Both the position numbers and the translations under genes were made by a program. Positions 15,013-26,599 of a stretch of 64,000 bases of DNA are shown piece after piece. Position 1 is the first letter of the stretch, and each line of letters begins with the position of its first letter. The notes under the pieces were generated by a model. That model worked only from the letters and a program-made list of their open reading frames with translations, was not told the origin of the DNA and did no database searches. Origin of the DNA: Nannobrachium achirus (taxonomy: Eukaryota; Chordata; Actinopteri; Myctophiformes; Myctophidae); contig OY997640.1 of assembly GCA_963921795.1 (NCBI GenBank), positions 50,577,968-50,641,967 of the forward strand. Reading direction: 5' to 3'.

Positions 15013-15977
15013 TCTATCTATAAATGCGAGAAGTCTCTGCGTGTCTGTCTGTCTGTCTGTGTGTCTGTCTGTAATCCGCGTATCTCGAGAACCGTTCGTC
15101 CCACCGGCTTCAGATTCGGCACGCGCGTTCCCCGCCGCGGCACGTTCGGAATCTCCTTATGCGGGGTTGATTGTTGACATCAGGCTGTTCCGGAGGAAAT
15201 CGGCGAAAGCTCTGACTCATTGTGACATCACTTCATAAAAGGCTCTGACATCACGTACGCCACATGAGTCAACAAAAAATCTCTGTGAGTGTGTATGTAT
15301 GTATGTAATCCGCGTATCTCGAGAACCGTTCGTCCCACGGGCACGCGCGTTCTCCATATATGGGCATAAAATGAATGCCCCCATATATGGGCATAAAATG
15401 GATTGTAGACAGACAGATACAGATATCTCCATATATGGACATAAATGGACAGAGGCAAACAGATGGTCAAAGATCTCCATATATGGGCATAAAATGGACG
15501 CAGACAGACAGATACAGATAACTCCATATATGGGCATAAATGGACACAGGCAAACAGATGTTCAAAACGGGTCCTATGACAACAGGTATAATGAGGTTTG
15601 CATTAAAGGGGGAACCGGCACTGTGTCTGCAACACAGTTGGAGGCACAGACAGATACTCCATATATGGGCATAAAATGGACGCAGATAGACAGATATCTC
15701 CATATATGGGCATAAAATGGACCCAGAACTATAACTGCAGTGATCTCCATATATGGACATAAAATGGACGCCGACAGACAGACAGACAGATACAGATATC
15801 TCCATATATGGGCATAAATGGACACAGGCAGACAGATGGTCAAAACGGGTCCTATGAAAACAGGTATAATGGGGTTTGCATTAAAGGGCGGGGCATTCAT
15901 TCCCTATTTACATTGTTCCGAGTTGGCCAGGTCGCCGACTAGACGCTGGGCCGCCCGAAGGGCGGCCCAGCTTCTAG
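15013..15977 (+). mobile_element. Helitron-like non-autonomous element, copy 1 of a head-to-tail pair
   Basis: Begins TCTATCTATAAATGCGAG after an A (15012) and ends with a 12-bp GC hairpin (stem 15945-15956 and 15960-15971, loop GAA) followed by TTCTAG. This is the canonical Helitron layout: 5' TC, 3' hairpin and CTAG, insertion between A and T. A (GTCT)n run follows the 5' end, as in Helentron-associated INEs. The module AATCCGCGTATCTCGAGAAC occurs twice (about 15072 and 15308). The interior has ten CCATATATGG palindromes between 15354 and 15811. There is no coding capacity, so movement would need Rep/helicase supplied in trans. Confidence 0.8.
15354..15811. promoter_or_regulatory. Array of ten CArG-box palindromes (copy 1)
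   Basis: CCATATATGG, a perfect CC(A/T)6GG CArG box and therefore a potential SRF site, starts at 15354, 15381, 15429, 15477, 15524, 15659, 15700, 15747 and 15802; with the flanking copy at 14895 ten lie upstream of copy 2 in this strand context. Nine starts are exact within the element. Most are followed by GCATAAA or ACATAAA. Binding is not shown. Confidence 0.5.
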
Positions 15978-16821
15978 TCTATCTATAAATGCGAGAAGTC
16001 TCTGCGTGTCTGTCTGTCTGTCTGTGTGTCTGTAATCCGCGTATCTCGAGAACCGTTCGTCCCACCGGATTCAGATTCGGCACGCGCGTTCCCCGCCGCG
16101 GCACGGAGTGCAGTGCCGGGTCTCGACCCGACCCGACGCGCGGTTTTCCCGAACCGGCGCAAAACGTTCGGAATCTCCTTATGCGGGGTTGATTGTTGAC
16201 ATCAGGCTGTTCCGGAGGAAATCGGCGAAAGCTCTGACTCATTGTGACATCACTTCATAAAAGGCTCTGACATCACGTACGCCACATGAGTCAACAAAAA
16301 ATCTCTGTGAGTGTGTATGTATGTATGTAAGTAATCCGCATATCTCGAGAACCGTTCGTCCCACGGGCACGCGCGTTCTCCATATATGGGCATAAAATGA
16401 ATTGCAGACAGACAGATACAGATATCTCCATATATGGACATAAATGGACAGAGGCAAACAGATGGTCAAAGATCTCCATATATGGGCATAAAATGGACGC
16501 ATACAGACAGATACAGATATCTCCATATATGGGCATAAATGGACACAGGCAAACAGATGTTCAAAACGGGTCCTATGACAACAGGTATAATGAGGTTTGC
16601 ATTAAAGGGGGAACCGGCACTGTGTCTGCAACACAGTTGGAGGCACAGACAGATACTCCATATATGGGCATAAAATGGACGCAGATAGACAGATATCTCC
16701 ATATATGGGCATAAAATGGACCCAGAACTATAACTGCATTCGTCCCCTATTTACATTGTTCCCGAGTTGGCCAGGGCGCCGACTAGACGCTTGGCCGCCC
16801 GAAGGGCGGCCGAGCTTCTAG
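15978..16821 (+). mobile_element. Helitron-like non-autonomous element, copy 2
   Basis: Starts TCTATCTATAAATGCGAG immediately after the CTAG of copy 1, with no intervening base, and ends with hairpin GGCCGCCC-GAA-GGGCGGCC and AGCTTCTAG before a T (16822). It carries six CCATATATGG palindromes (16380-16708). Compared with copy 1 it has about 65 extra GC-rich bases near 16104-16168 and lacks a block near 15730-15890. The copies are therefore related but not identical. Confidence 0.8.
16380..16708. promoter_or_regulatory. Array of six CArG-box palindromes (copy 2)
   Basis: CCATATATGG starts at 16380, 16428, 16476, 16523, 16658 and 16699. The 47-48-bp spacing of the first four matches that of copy 1 (15381-15524). 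Confidence 0.5.
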
Positions 16822-17514
16822 TTTACATAATGGACTTAATATTAACGTTTTCGGGGAAGGTAGGGTGTAAATCAGAATAAAGCCACTCTGTAGACAATAT
16901 GCCTTCCGGTTGGTTCCAAGATTTCTAGCGGAAGTGCTGCGTTTAACGGAAATTACGTTAGGGGAAAACCGAGGAAGCTCTCTTCCGGGGAAGCTCACAT
17001 CAAGCAGACATCAGAAAGTGGAACAGGAAGTTAGGGATTTACACTCAAGCCCCCAGAACCCTGGGGGCGCCCTGAAACCAAATGGACATGGTGGCCGTTT
17101 TGAGGTACTGCAGTTGGGTCTACTAACCAAATGAACGCGCATAGGCTTCTTTGTATTGACGTGCGTTCATACCGGAAGAGCTCGTTCATGAATTTGAGCC
17201 CCAGCGCGTCCATGAACACAAACTATGATGAAAAATGCGTCACAGTGGCCCCTCTACGTCACGGTTTAACTACGCGGAAGGAGGGGTGAAAACGCCTCAT
17301 GCGCTGGGTGAGCAACTCAATGCAAGTGGACGGGCGGGGATATCTGGTGTCCTCTCTATTCTTATTATAACTCTATGTTTACACTCCTTTAAGGCCTTCG
17401 GTAGGGCCTCCTTTAAGGCCTTCGGTCCACATTTTAGTGGTATAGCTGGAGAACTAATTTACGGAGCCCTGGAAGGGCCAGCTGCAAAATATATTTTGAT
17501 TATTTTCAAAGCAT
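16822..17514. other. Non-coding region between Helitrons and satellite
   Basis: No recognised gene. A short direct repeat, CCTTTAAGGCCTTCGGT, occurs twice at about 17389-17425. Small open frames here lack motifs. Confidence 0.35.
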
Positions 17515-18545
17515 TCGAACACTATATATAGTGTTCAATCAATTTATTAAAACGTTTTCTTGAAATAATTAAATCATTCAATCACTATATATATAGTGTT
17601 CAATCACTTTATTAAAATGTTTTCTTGAAATAATTAAATCATTCAATCACTTTATTAAAACGTTTTCTTGATATAATTAAATCATTCAATCACTATTTAT
17701 AGTGTTCAATCACTTTATTAAAACGTTTTCTTGAAATAATTAAATCATTCAATCACTTTATTAAAACGTTTTCTTGAAATAATTAAATCATTCAATCACT
17801 ATATATAGTGTTCAATCACTTTGTTAAAACGTTTTCTTGAAATAATTAAATCATTCAATCACTTTATTAAAACTTTTTCTTGATATAATTAAATCATTCA
17901 ATTACTATATATAGTGTTCAATCACTTTATTAAAACGTTTTCTTGGTATAATTAAATCACTCAATCACTATATATAGTGTTCAATCACTTTATTAAAACG
18001 TTTTCTTGAAATAATTAAATCATTCAATCACTTTATTAAAATGTTTTCTTGAAATAATTAGATCATTCAATCACTTTATTAAAACGTTTTCTTGATATAA
18101 TTAAATCATTCAATCACTATATATATAGTGTTCAATCACTTTATTAAAACGTTTGCTTGATATAATTAAATCATTCAATCACTACATATAGTGTTCAATC
18201 ACTTTATTAAAACATTGTATTGAAATAATTAAATCATTCAATCACTTTATTAAAAAGTTTTCTAGATATAATTAAATCATTCAATCACTAAATATAGTGT
18301 TCAATCACTTTATTAAAACGTTTTCTTGAAATAATTAAATCATTCAATCACTTTATTAAAACGTTTTCTTAATATAATTAAATCATTCAATCACTATATA
18401 TAGTGTTCAATCACTTTATTAAAACGTTTTCTTGAAATAATAAAATCATTCAATCACTTTATTAAAACGTTTTCTTGATAATTAAATCATTCAATCACTA
18501 TATATAGTGTTCAATCACGTTATTAAAATGTTTTCTTGAAATAAT
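17515..18545. repeat. AT-rich satellite with a 43-bp unit and 20-bp palindromic insert
   Basis: The basic 43-bp unit contains TTCAATCACTTTATTAAAAC and ends AATAATTAAATCA. After most pairs of units a 20-bp segment with the palindrome CACTATATATAGTG is inserted, giving a higher-order period of about 106 bp. About a thousand bases are covered, with point variants (GAAATAATT/GATATAATT) alternating between units. Confidence 0.9.
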
Positions 18546-18552
18546 AAAAATC

Positions 18553-18790
18553 ATATATTTTACAGATTTACAGGCCCATCCTCAGGGTCTATAGATCCAT
18601 GGAGTCATCCATATGTTTTACAGATCAAAAGGCCCATCCCTGCTTTACAGATCTACAGGCACATTCATATGTTTTACAGATCTACAGGCCCATCCCCATG
18701 TTCTATAGATATATGGGTCAATCCATGTTTCAATCCATATGTTTTACAGATCTATGGGCTCATTCCTAGGCCCATACCTATATGCTTGTG
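18553..18790. repeat. Short degenerate tandem repeat, TTTTACAGATCTACAGGCCCAT-type
   Basis: About six irregular copies of a 30-40-bp unit containing GTTTTACAGATC and GGCCCATCC follow directly after the AT satellite. Confidence 0.7.
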
Positions 18791-20720
18791 TAGTTAACGC
18801 TTGTGTATTTATATGTGCCGCCCTCAACCGGTAGAGTATCTTCGTGCGCGCTGGTTGTGGGGGCTGGTCTGGTCAAGATGCCAGGGCTGAATTTTAGTCC
18901 CAGTCCGTCCCTGTTTAAAATGTGATCAGAGTTGTGTGTAATCTGTGTATAAGAGAGAGACTAAGTGATATAGTCAGAGATTCAGGCAGAGCATATAAAT
19001 CGATTTTGTGGTAAGTCACATCAGTTCAGTACCAATGAAGCGCAATTAAAATATTTATTCTAAAATATGAATAAGCAGACTGACTATTTCTTTATTCATA
19101 TATACTAAGCAATGGAAGGTTTCACGTGCATTCGAGCTTACTTTACAGGGCTCTTCAAACACAGTATATTAGTAGGTGAATTAACCTATGAACACTACTA
19201 AGCACAGTATTAGAAGGGTACTTCACTTTCAAAAAACTTCTGAAGTCATTTTAACAGCCCCTCATTTAATATTTAGATGGTTTTACTTGTAACTTTTCCA
19301 ACACTGGCTTTCAATGATGATGCAATGCTTAACATGGAGTTTGAAGTTGAAAGGGCTTATGGGAGGGGTGTGTTTGATGAAAATGAATATCACATTTCTA
19401 AACATTGAATCGAGTAAAAACTGGGGTGCACACAAAAGCCAGAGCAAAACAGAAACTCCCTCAATACATTGCAGATTCGATTTGCTGGATTGACATGGAA
19501 TTGGCTGTGTACCTTCATGCTCCCCAGAGGATGAAGCCTACTGATTTTGGTGACCCCAAGGCTTTTCTTCAACTTGATAGCGCTTTCTGTAGACAGTGGA
19601 GTAACCCCAACATCTATCTTCATCATCTTCTACCACTTATCCAGAGTTGGGTTGTAACAGTTCCAGCAGTTCCGCATGTTGAAGAGCTGCTACAGAGCGC
19701 ATTTCAGTTCTGCCGGCACCATAAATGCAAACATTGCACCTAATGCCGTAAAAGTGCTACTTTCCCACCCAACTTCCTTGTATCCTGATGGGTGCAACCC
19801 ACGACTTTCACAGCACTGGCTAGGCAACTCAGCCTGACAGAGATATCACATAATCGATCGCCCCCAAAAAAACATTCTACCTCCAATGATCGCGGATATT
19901 TTTTGTTGTTTTCTGTACAGATTGTTTGGGTGTAAACGGGGCCGAGAGGAATGACTCAACACAGAGCTGGGTCACTCCACACATTTCTCTTCTCATCCCC
20001 ACTTTCCTCTTCTGCCTCTTCCACTCTCACCTCACCCTCCTCCTCCTCCTCTTCCTCCAGCGCACATCTGTGTGCATCTGCGTCCCCAACTGCTCCACAA
20101 TTAAAGAGAGATGAGCCATGCTGTTGGTTTATAAAGAAACATAATGTGGTTTGTGTGTCACCACCAATTTACTGCATGCTGAAACTTTTACAGCACAGAT
20201 GAATAATTCGAGGCGAGGCGAGAGGGGACGGGTGGAGGGTGTCGGTGATGGAGAGGGGCGGGGCTGTAAAAGAAACGGATGGATCACAGCGAAAGGGAAG
20301 ACAATGGAAGGAGAACGAGGAAGGAGGGGAAGGAAGGGGACACTGCGAAGGGGAAGGGGGGAGAAAATGACATTGTTATTCATCCATCTCTTCCAACACG
20401 AGTCGAGAGTGAAAGATGCAAAAACTTTCAAGTGGTGAGTGCCGTCTCCCGTGGGTAGATCTCTTAGTTCAAACACAGTAAACAACTGTTTTCTCTGCTG
20501 CACATTTTAGTCTTGCTGCAGGCTAACGCTTCCGTCCTTCAACAGCTGGTTGCGTGGCACACTTTGCCAGCAGGGGAGGAGGTGAAAGGGGGATGCAATT
20601 CTTACAAAGAAAAGTACTGTACAGTCACAGAAAACAGGCAGAAAATGAGCAGATATATAGGCTTTTAAAACTTGGGATCCCCCACATTTTTTCCCTCTAC
20701 ACCAAAGAGAGGAAAACACT
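18791..20720. other. Non-coding region, no gene recognised
   Basis: A weak tRNA-like stretch is at 18818-18905 (CAACCGGTAGAGTATC, later TTTTAGTCCCAGTC). A purine-rich tract is at 20215-20370. A 112-codon frame at 19405-19743 has no motif I recognise. Confidence 0.35.
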
Positions 20721-20725
20721 TACAG

Positions 20726-20990
20726 GGTATCTGCACACTTCTAAAGTACAAATGCCAGGGTCTGCCCACTTCTAACGTACAAATGCCAGGGTCTGCCCAC
20801 TTCTAAAGTACAAATGCCAAGGTATCTGCCCACTTCTAAAGTACAAATGCCAAGGTATCTGCCCACTTCTAAAGTACAAATGCCAGGGTATCTGCCCTCT
20901 TCTAAAGTACAAATGCCAGGGTATGTGCCCACTTCTAAAGTACAAAGGCCAGGGTACTATCTGCACACTCCTACAGTACAAATGTTTTGG
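20726..20990. repeat. 32-bp minisatellite, about eight copies
   Basis: Unit: CTGCCCACTTCTAAAGTACA followed by AATGCCAGGGTAT with small length changes. Its translation yields repeated peptides on both strands, which I regard as spurious. Confidence 0.9.
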
Positions 20991-21098
20991 CCTTGAATTG
21001 CAGAAACTAAATTCAGGAAATGTTCTGACTTTTTAAGGATCCGCAGGAACCCTGAAAATAGCTGCACTGTTACCTCGGAGGCATTCCAAGCTATTATT

Positions 21099-21139
21099 GC
21101 GACCGTCAGGTCGCACTTACTATCAAAACCTCCACCGGC

Positions 21140-21175
<36 letters not shown>

Positions 21176-21928
21176 CGTCACACGTCACACGTCACACTTT
21201 TGCCCTGCTCATATCTCCGCAACCGTTGCCCCGATCCATGCCAAATTTTGCACACACACTCCTTGCCTGCCAAACTACAACCTCAACCCATCAATTCTCA
21301 CATGGCCCTCGTCTAGCGCCACCATGAGGCCGATTCTTGCAAAACACACTTTTGGACACTGCTCCTACAATTTTTGCCCTAAAATCACGCAAATCGGTAC
21401 ACAGTATGTCTACACTCATCTCATCAACATGGATATGTCCCATTTAGCGCCACCTTCAGGCCCATTTTTTAACACACATTTTTGTACACTACTTCTACAC
21501 ATTTGGCCCTAAAATCATGCAAATTGCTACACAGTATGTCTACACTCATGTCATCAACATGGATCTGTCCCATATAGCGCCACCATCAGGCAGATTTTTT
21601 CAAACACATTTTTGGACACTGCTCCTACAAATTTTGCCCTAAAATCACGCAAATCGGTACACACTTGCTCTACACTGATGTCATCAACATGGATCTGTTC
21701 CATTTAGCGCCACCTTCAGGCCGATTTTTAAAAACACATTTTTGGACACTACTCCTACAGATTTTGCCCTAAAATCACGCAAAATCGGTACACAGTATGT
21801 CTACACTCATCTCATCAACATGGATCAGTCCCATATAGCGCCACCATCAGGCCGCTTTTTACAAACACATTTTTGGACACTTCTCCTACACATTTTGGCC
21901 TAAAATCACATTGCGACCTGACGGTCGC
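21099..21928. mobile_element. Non-autonomous element with 16-bp inverted termini and internal 130-bp tandem repeats
   Basis: GCGACCGTCAGGTCGC (21099-21114) and its exact reverse complement (21913-21928) bound the unit. Each terminus is itself a hairpin (GCGACC/GGTCGC stem). A (GTCT)n run (about 21140-21172) and CATATCTCCGCAACCGTTGC follow, an arrangement resembling the Helitron-like copies at 15 kb (GTCT run, then TATCTCGAGAACCGTTCG). The rest is about 4.5 copies of a 130-bp repeat. No target duplication is evident and no coding capacity is seen. Confidence 0.65.
21314..21851. repeat. 130-bp tandem repeat, 4.5 copies
   Basis: TAGCGCCACC begins at 21314, 21445, 21575, 21705 and 21836, a period of 130-131 bp. 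Each unit also contains AAACACATTTTTGGACACT and TCATCAACATGGAT. On the minus strand each anchor reads CCTGAAGGTGGCGCTA or CCTGATGGTGGCGCTA, similar to a CTCF core. Confidence 0.85.
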
Positions 21929-23654
21929 TTATCTCCCGATTAGGGAGTCTTACTGGTACTATAGAGCTGACACCAAACAACCACCACATCACACCGCTGC
22001 AAAGCATGATGGGACAAGTCATTTCTGTGTTTCATTTGAGTCCAGAAACTGTTAACCCAGCATGACTTAAGATGAGAAGACAGGGAAGCATGTTCCAGGA
22101 CACTTGACTGGGACACAGATCTGACTGTGACCATTCCATACTTCGCTAGAGTCTAACCAATAGAGTCAACTACCCACATGTCACACAGGTAACAGTTTAG
22201 CGCTGGGTAGACAAACCTTCTGTGCAGACCTAACCTCGCCTACCAGGCTTTCTGAGAAAAAGCCTGGTGTTCGTTCACAACAGGCCGTTTGGTTTCCGCC
22301 TAGAGCGCGGAAACCACTAGAAGAAGCGGCGTCGTTTTGATTTGGTTCCCTCCGTTTGTTTCCCCAATACCTATTAAAATGCTCGAGTAGCCTAGTGTAG
22401 TCTTGCCAGTCGCTAAAAGTTGGAATAAAAGATGCATATGCCAAACGAATTTTTCAAAAGCAAAACTACTCCGCATCAAGGAGTTTATTAGGTAGGCCCT
22501 AAAAGTGTGTCCTTGAGCGCAGGGGAATATTTTGGGTTAAAACTGAATCCGGTTTGATCTTTCCGGCAAATTGTAGTCCTTTGAGTACTACAACATGACG
22601 TTTTGTGGTTTCCGCTCCAGACCGGTTACAAACCCGAAAAGTGAAGTGATCCCAGACTAGTGCAGACCTAGGAGCCAGAACAATTCTACACACACGCACA
22701 CACGCGCATGTGTATGCACACACACACACAAAGGCATGCAGGAACAGAAATACATAAACATGAAGTGAATCATTAATTCATTTTCAGTCACACTCCTAGA
22801 CATACAGTACCAGCATACATGTAAACATCTGCACGTGTGTGCAGTCTGTGCACACTCACAGCCGTGCGCACGCACACACACACATATTTCTTCAAACATA
22901 AAATTCACGCACAGACCATTAATGTTACCACGCAACCTCAAATGTAGGTACTAAATAAGACTCACACACAGAGTAAGTGAACCCATTTCCCCTCTTGTTA
23001 CTTTTAAATGCAAATTTGGTCCTTCATTAAAATGTGTGGTTTAAACTTCATTAGCGGTAGGTATTGATTTTTCGGGGCTGCGGCGAACTGATAGGAGCCT
23101 ATAGGCAAAGGGAAGGTACAAAGGTTTGTCTAAATGCTAACTGCTAGCGAGCGTGTGGCTCGGGGGCTAGTTGGAGCCGCAGCGCAGGGAACAACGCAAC
23201 ATCTGGAGAGGTAACATTTACATACATTTCTCTTTGTACATGGGAGCCTTCATTAACATCACGCCCGCTTTGAACTCGGGATTAGATGGCACCACAAACT
23301 GAAATAGAACTTAGGAGACATGGAGAGAGCAGATTGCGTAGGAGCCGAACCAAGGCTATATTCCACAGTCTACTTTAAAATAGGAACACATCTTAACAAT
23401 GACATCAATATGACCGTCTGTTCGTCTGACTGTGAGCAGCTAATCTCACACACAACTGGACCGATCGGTGTGACGCACACTCCCAGTAGGCCAAAGAAGA
23501 ACCTCCACTCTGTTTTAAATCTGCCTCATGGTGGCGCTACCCCAGGCCTGTGATTTTGAACACCCCATGACTGACATAGCCCTGCAAGTCGGCCTACACT
23601 CCAAAGAGCACACTTTTCTAGTTTGCAGTGTGGCCACATCAGCCCTCTCTTCCC
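21929..23654. other. Non-coding region, no gene recognised
   Basis: A hairpin ACCAGGCTTT/AAAGCCTGGT is near 22241-22267. CA/ACGC-rich patches are at 22688-22732 and 22862-22883. No convincing frame is present. Confidence 0.35.
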
Positions 23655-23840
23655 TCTCAACCATCTCTGTACATAACCTAGCCCTGGCAGTCTCTCCACT
23701 TTGTACCTAACCTTGCCCTGGCAAGCACTCCACCATCTCTGTACCTAACCTTGCAACCACTCCACCATCTCTGTACCTAACCTTGCACTAGTGGCAACCA
23801 CTCCAACATCTCTTTACCTAACCTTGCCCTGGCAGCCTTT
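23655..23840. repeat. Degenerate minisatellite around ACCATCTCTGTACCTAACCT
   Basis: About five copies of a 35-50-bp unit with core CATCTCTGTACCTAACCTTG and variable linkers (CCCTGGCA). Confidence 0.75.
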
Positions 23841-24114
23841 TCACCAAATCCAACTCATTATTTTTCCAAACATGGCTCCCCCTCAATCACGGCCAGGTCT
23901 AACCCTCACTGATCTCTGGGAAATGGGAGCCCGGCAGTGGGCCCTGCCGAGTGGCACAAAAGGCCTCAACCCAAATTGCAGGGGATTAGACCATAATCTG
24001 TCTCCTCAGCAGGGAAACGGATTTAGGCTTGGGCAGATGGAAAAAAAAGGCTAGAGGAGGAGGTTGAACCAAAACATCTGCTCTTTATCTTAGGTGAAGT
24101 CTCGTCTAGACTAC

Positions 24115-24115
<1 letters not shown>

Positions 24116-24195
<80 letters not shown>
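24116..24195. repeat. (GT)n microsatellite
   Basis: Uninterrupted GT dinucleotides, about 80 bp. Confidence 0.95.
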
Positions 24196-24196
<1 letters not shown>

Positions 24197-24474
24197 CGGT
24201 GGGCAGGGGGCTAACATGGCCTCCGCTGCATTTTTAAACAGTGACAGGCGAGGTGTCTCTGACGATCACACGGCGACTGTGAATTATTCAAATGATCCCC
24301 AGCATCAGTGGCCCGAGACAACGCAGCATGATGAAGAGAGGCTACCTGAGCCAAGAAGGCCCTCTGACACATGTAAACAAGTGTAAACCTGGAAAACCAA
24401 AGCAGTTCAAGCAGGCCCCTGTAATTTATTTATCCTGCTCCCAATGGAAATGCTGCTGGTGAGCACCACATGTG

Positions 24475-24612
<138 letters not shown>

Positions 24613-25295
24613 AAAACATGACACACATGAAAACAGACACACATATGTGCACAAGTGTACACTATAAACATGGCAAACAACACAAACGCACATGCACGCA
24701 CACAGAAACCTACAGACACAAAGACATGGGTTCTGGGTTAGGGAATTTATTATATCGAAAGGCTAGCCCCATGAGATGTCACATCTCATTTTCGAGACAC
24801 AAAACAGAGATGCTCAATGTTGAAACCCGTATAGAAGTTGGAATTCCTTGCATTCCTTGATTTGGTCTTACATCGTACATTTTTTAAGTTTCCCAATCAG
24901 CAGAATCTTTAGAATCATGGAGTGAAAATGAGAATCAACAGAAGGTCCTCGCAATTATGTCAATACAACAGTATGTGGTTCCTGATGACCAGACTATTAT
25001 TGAATGGGACCCTAACCAGGAGGACTCTGACTGAAGCTGCTCCAGGGAGCTGCATGGGTTATGAACAACTAGCTGCTGCTTGCCTCCCGCCTCAACACCA
25101 CCACCCATCTTCCTCTCTTTCATTTTCTCCTTGTCTGCTTCTCCCTATTTCTGTCCGCCCTCTCCTCTCCCCCTTTCTCTCTCTCCCTCTCTTATGATTA
25201 AGGGTCAAGCATGCCACCTCTTCTTCAGGCCATCATTAAGAGGTCGACAGAAAGAAAGAGAGGGGTAGATGGAGTGAGGAGGAGGGGCTTAAAGA

Positions 25296-25722
25296 CAGGC
25301 ACGTGCACACAAAGACATCAAAGGGGGCTTGAGCCCCTGCCCTTTTATCAGTCTGTAAGAAGTGCCCTCTCCAGACCATGAATGCAATTTTTACTGGTGA
25401 AAGAAAAACAAATGCCCTCTTTCCATGCCATACCTGAAGGCAGCATTCAAGAGAATTGCCTTGTCCAAACTCCCCTGAACTTGAATGCAGCATCTTATGT
25501 TGAAAGAATTGCCCTCTCTGTGTAGAGATCCATGCCTTACACTACATCTCCAGTATAGTTCAGTGTTGAATCAAGCACCGAAAATAGCTGACCTCCAAGC
25601 TCACAACGTGTCACAGCGCGACACGTTATGAGCTTGGAGGTCTGCTATTTTCGATATTTTCACCAAAAGGCCCTTTTAGAGATTTCAGCCCCTGCCTCTC
25701 TAACATTCTCTGCACATCCCCG
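25296..25722. mobile_element. Short hAT-type element with perfect 8-bp target duplication
   Basis: CTTAAAGA lies immediately outside both ends (25288-25295 and 25723-25730). The left terminus is CAGGCACGTGCACA; the right terminus on the minus strand is CGGGGATGTGCAGA (10/14). The element has no coding capacity. Its centre holds the recurring long hairpin (25579-25653). Confidence 0.75.
25579..25653. repeat. Recurring hairpin module, copy A (33-bp arms)
   Basis: The left arm 25579-25611 (CGAAAATAGCTGACCTCCAA then GCTCACAACGTGT) pairs with 25621-25653 at 31 of 33 positions around a 9-base loop. Related arms occur near 41.4, 44.0, 45.8, 46.8, 54.4 and 61.0 kb. Confidence 0.85.
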
Positions 25723-25730
25723 CTTAAAGA

Positions 25731-26523
25731 GAGAGAGAGCAGGATGACTAAGTGAACAGAAGATTTCAAAAAGTAATAGCGGCAGAGGAAGGAAAAAGGG
25801 GGTATAACAGACTGAGAGGGAGAGAGTGAGGGGAGAGAGAGAGAGAGAACGAGAGAGACAGTGAAAGACACGCAGGCACGAGTGGTGCTAATGAAAGTGA
25901 TGCATCACGGTGTGGTCTTTAAAGAACGTATTAGCAGCATCATTAACTCGGCACAAAGGCCAGAGTAGGGGTGAACACGCGGGTCACCCCACCAGCCTGC
26001 CCCAGCTTCTTCCAAACCCCATCCCATTCCTTAGCCGCGGTGCAGCAGCTCCTGGCGTGGCTGTAGGGGGGCGGGTGGTGGGGCATCACCTCATGATACC
26101 CTCCATCAGAGGTGCCTCTGGAGCCTCCCCGTAGCTCTGGGACTCGGTCCGGGCACTCATTAGGAGCATCATGATGAAATGAGCTGAAAGGGCCCACAGT
26201 CTGAGGCGGCGCCAGCCAGCAATCACAGCACAATTGAACCAACGAAGGCTCATCTCACGGCCCCACAGGCGTTAAATCATGGATAAGTTGCTCTTTCTCT
26301 CTGTCTGTCAGACAGACTCTTTTTTTATTTATTTCTATCTTGCCATCTATCGCTAACTATCTGCAACCCGCCCCTCACCTACTAACTCACTCCCCATCCC
26401 TGGCTCTTGCTTGATTTTCTCTTTTCTGTCTCTCTGTCTCTGTCTCTCTGTTGCTCTGTTATTTTCTCACTCTTGCCAAGTTTCCTGGCTCGCTCAGCTC
26501 CCTCCCTCCCTCTCCCTCCCTCT

Positions 26524-26599
<76 letters not shown>

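Noticed and set aside
15008-16825. CRISPR-like array because of regularly spaced short repeats
   Set aside because: The repeats are palindromic 15-mers with related, non-unique spacers inside Helitron-like ends in a vertebrate-type genome.
18818-18905. Possible tRNA gene or SINE head
   Set aside because: A- and B-box matches are weak (TTTTAGTCCCAG in place of GGTTCGANTCC) and no cloverleaf stems could be drawn.
19405-19743. A 112-codon frame with some hydrophobic and cysteine-containing segments
   Set aside because: No start context, homology or conserved motif that I can name, and an opposite-strand frame overlaps it.
20741-20996. Repeat peptides (for example GQIPWHLYFRS) encoded across the 32-bp minisatellite
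   Set aside because: Both strands are open because the unit lacks stops in several frames; the peptide repeat follows the DNA repeat and shows no sign of selection.
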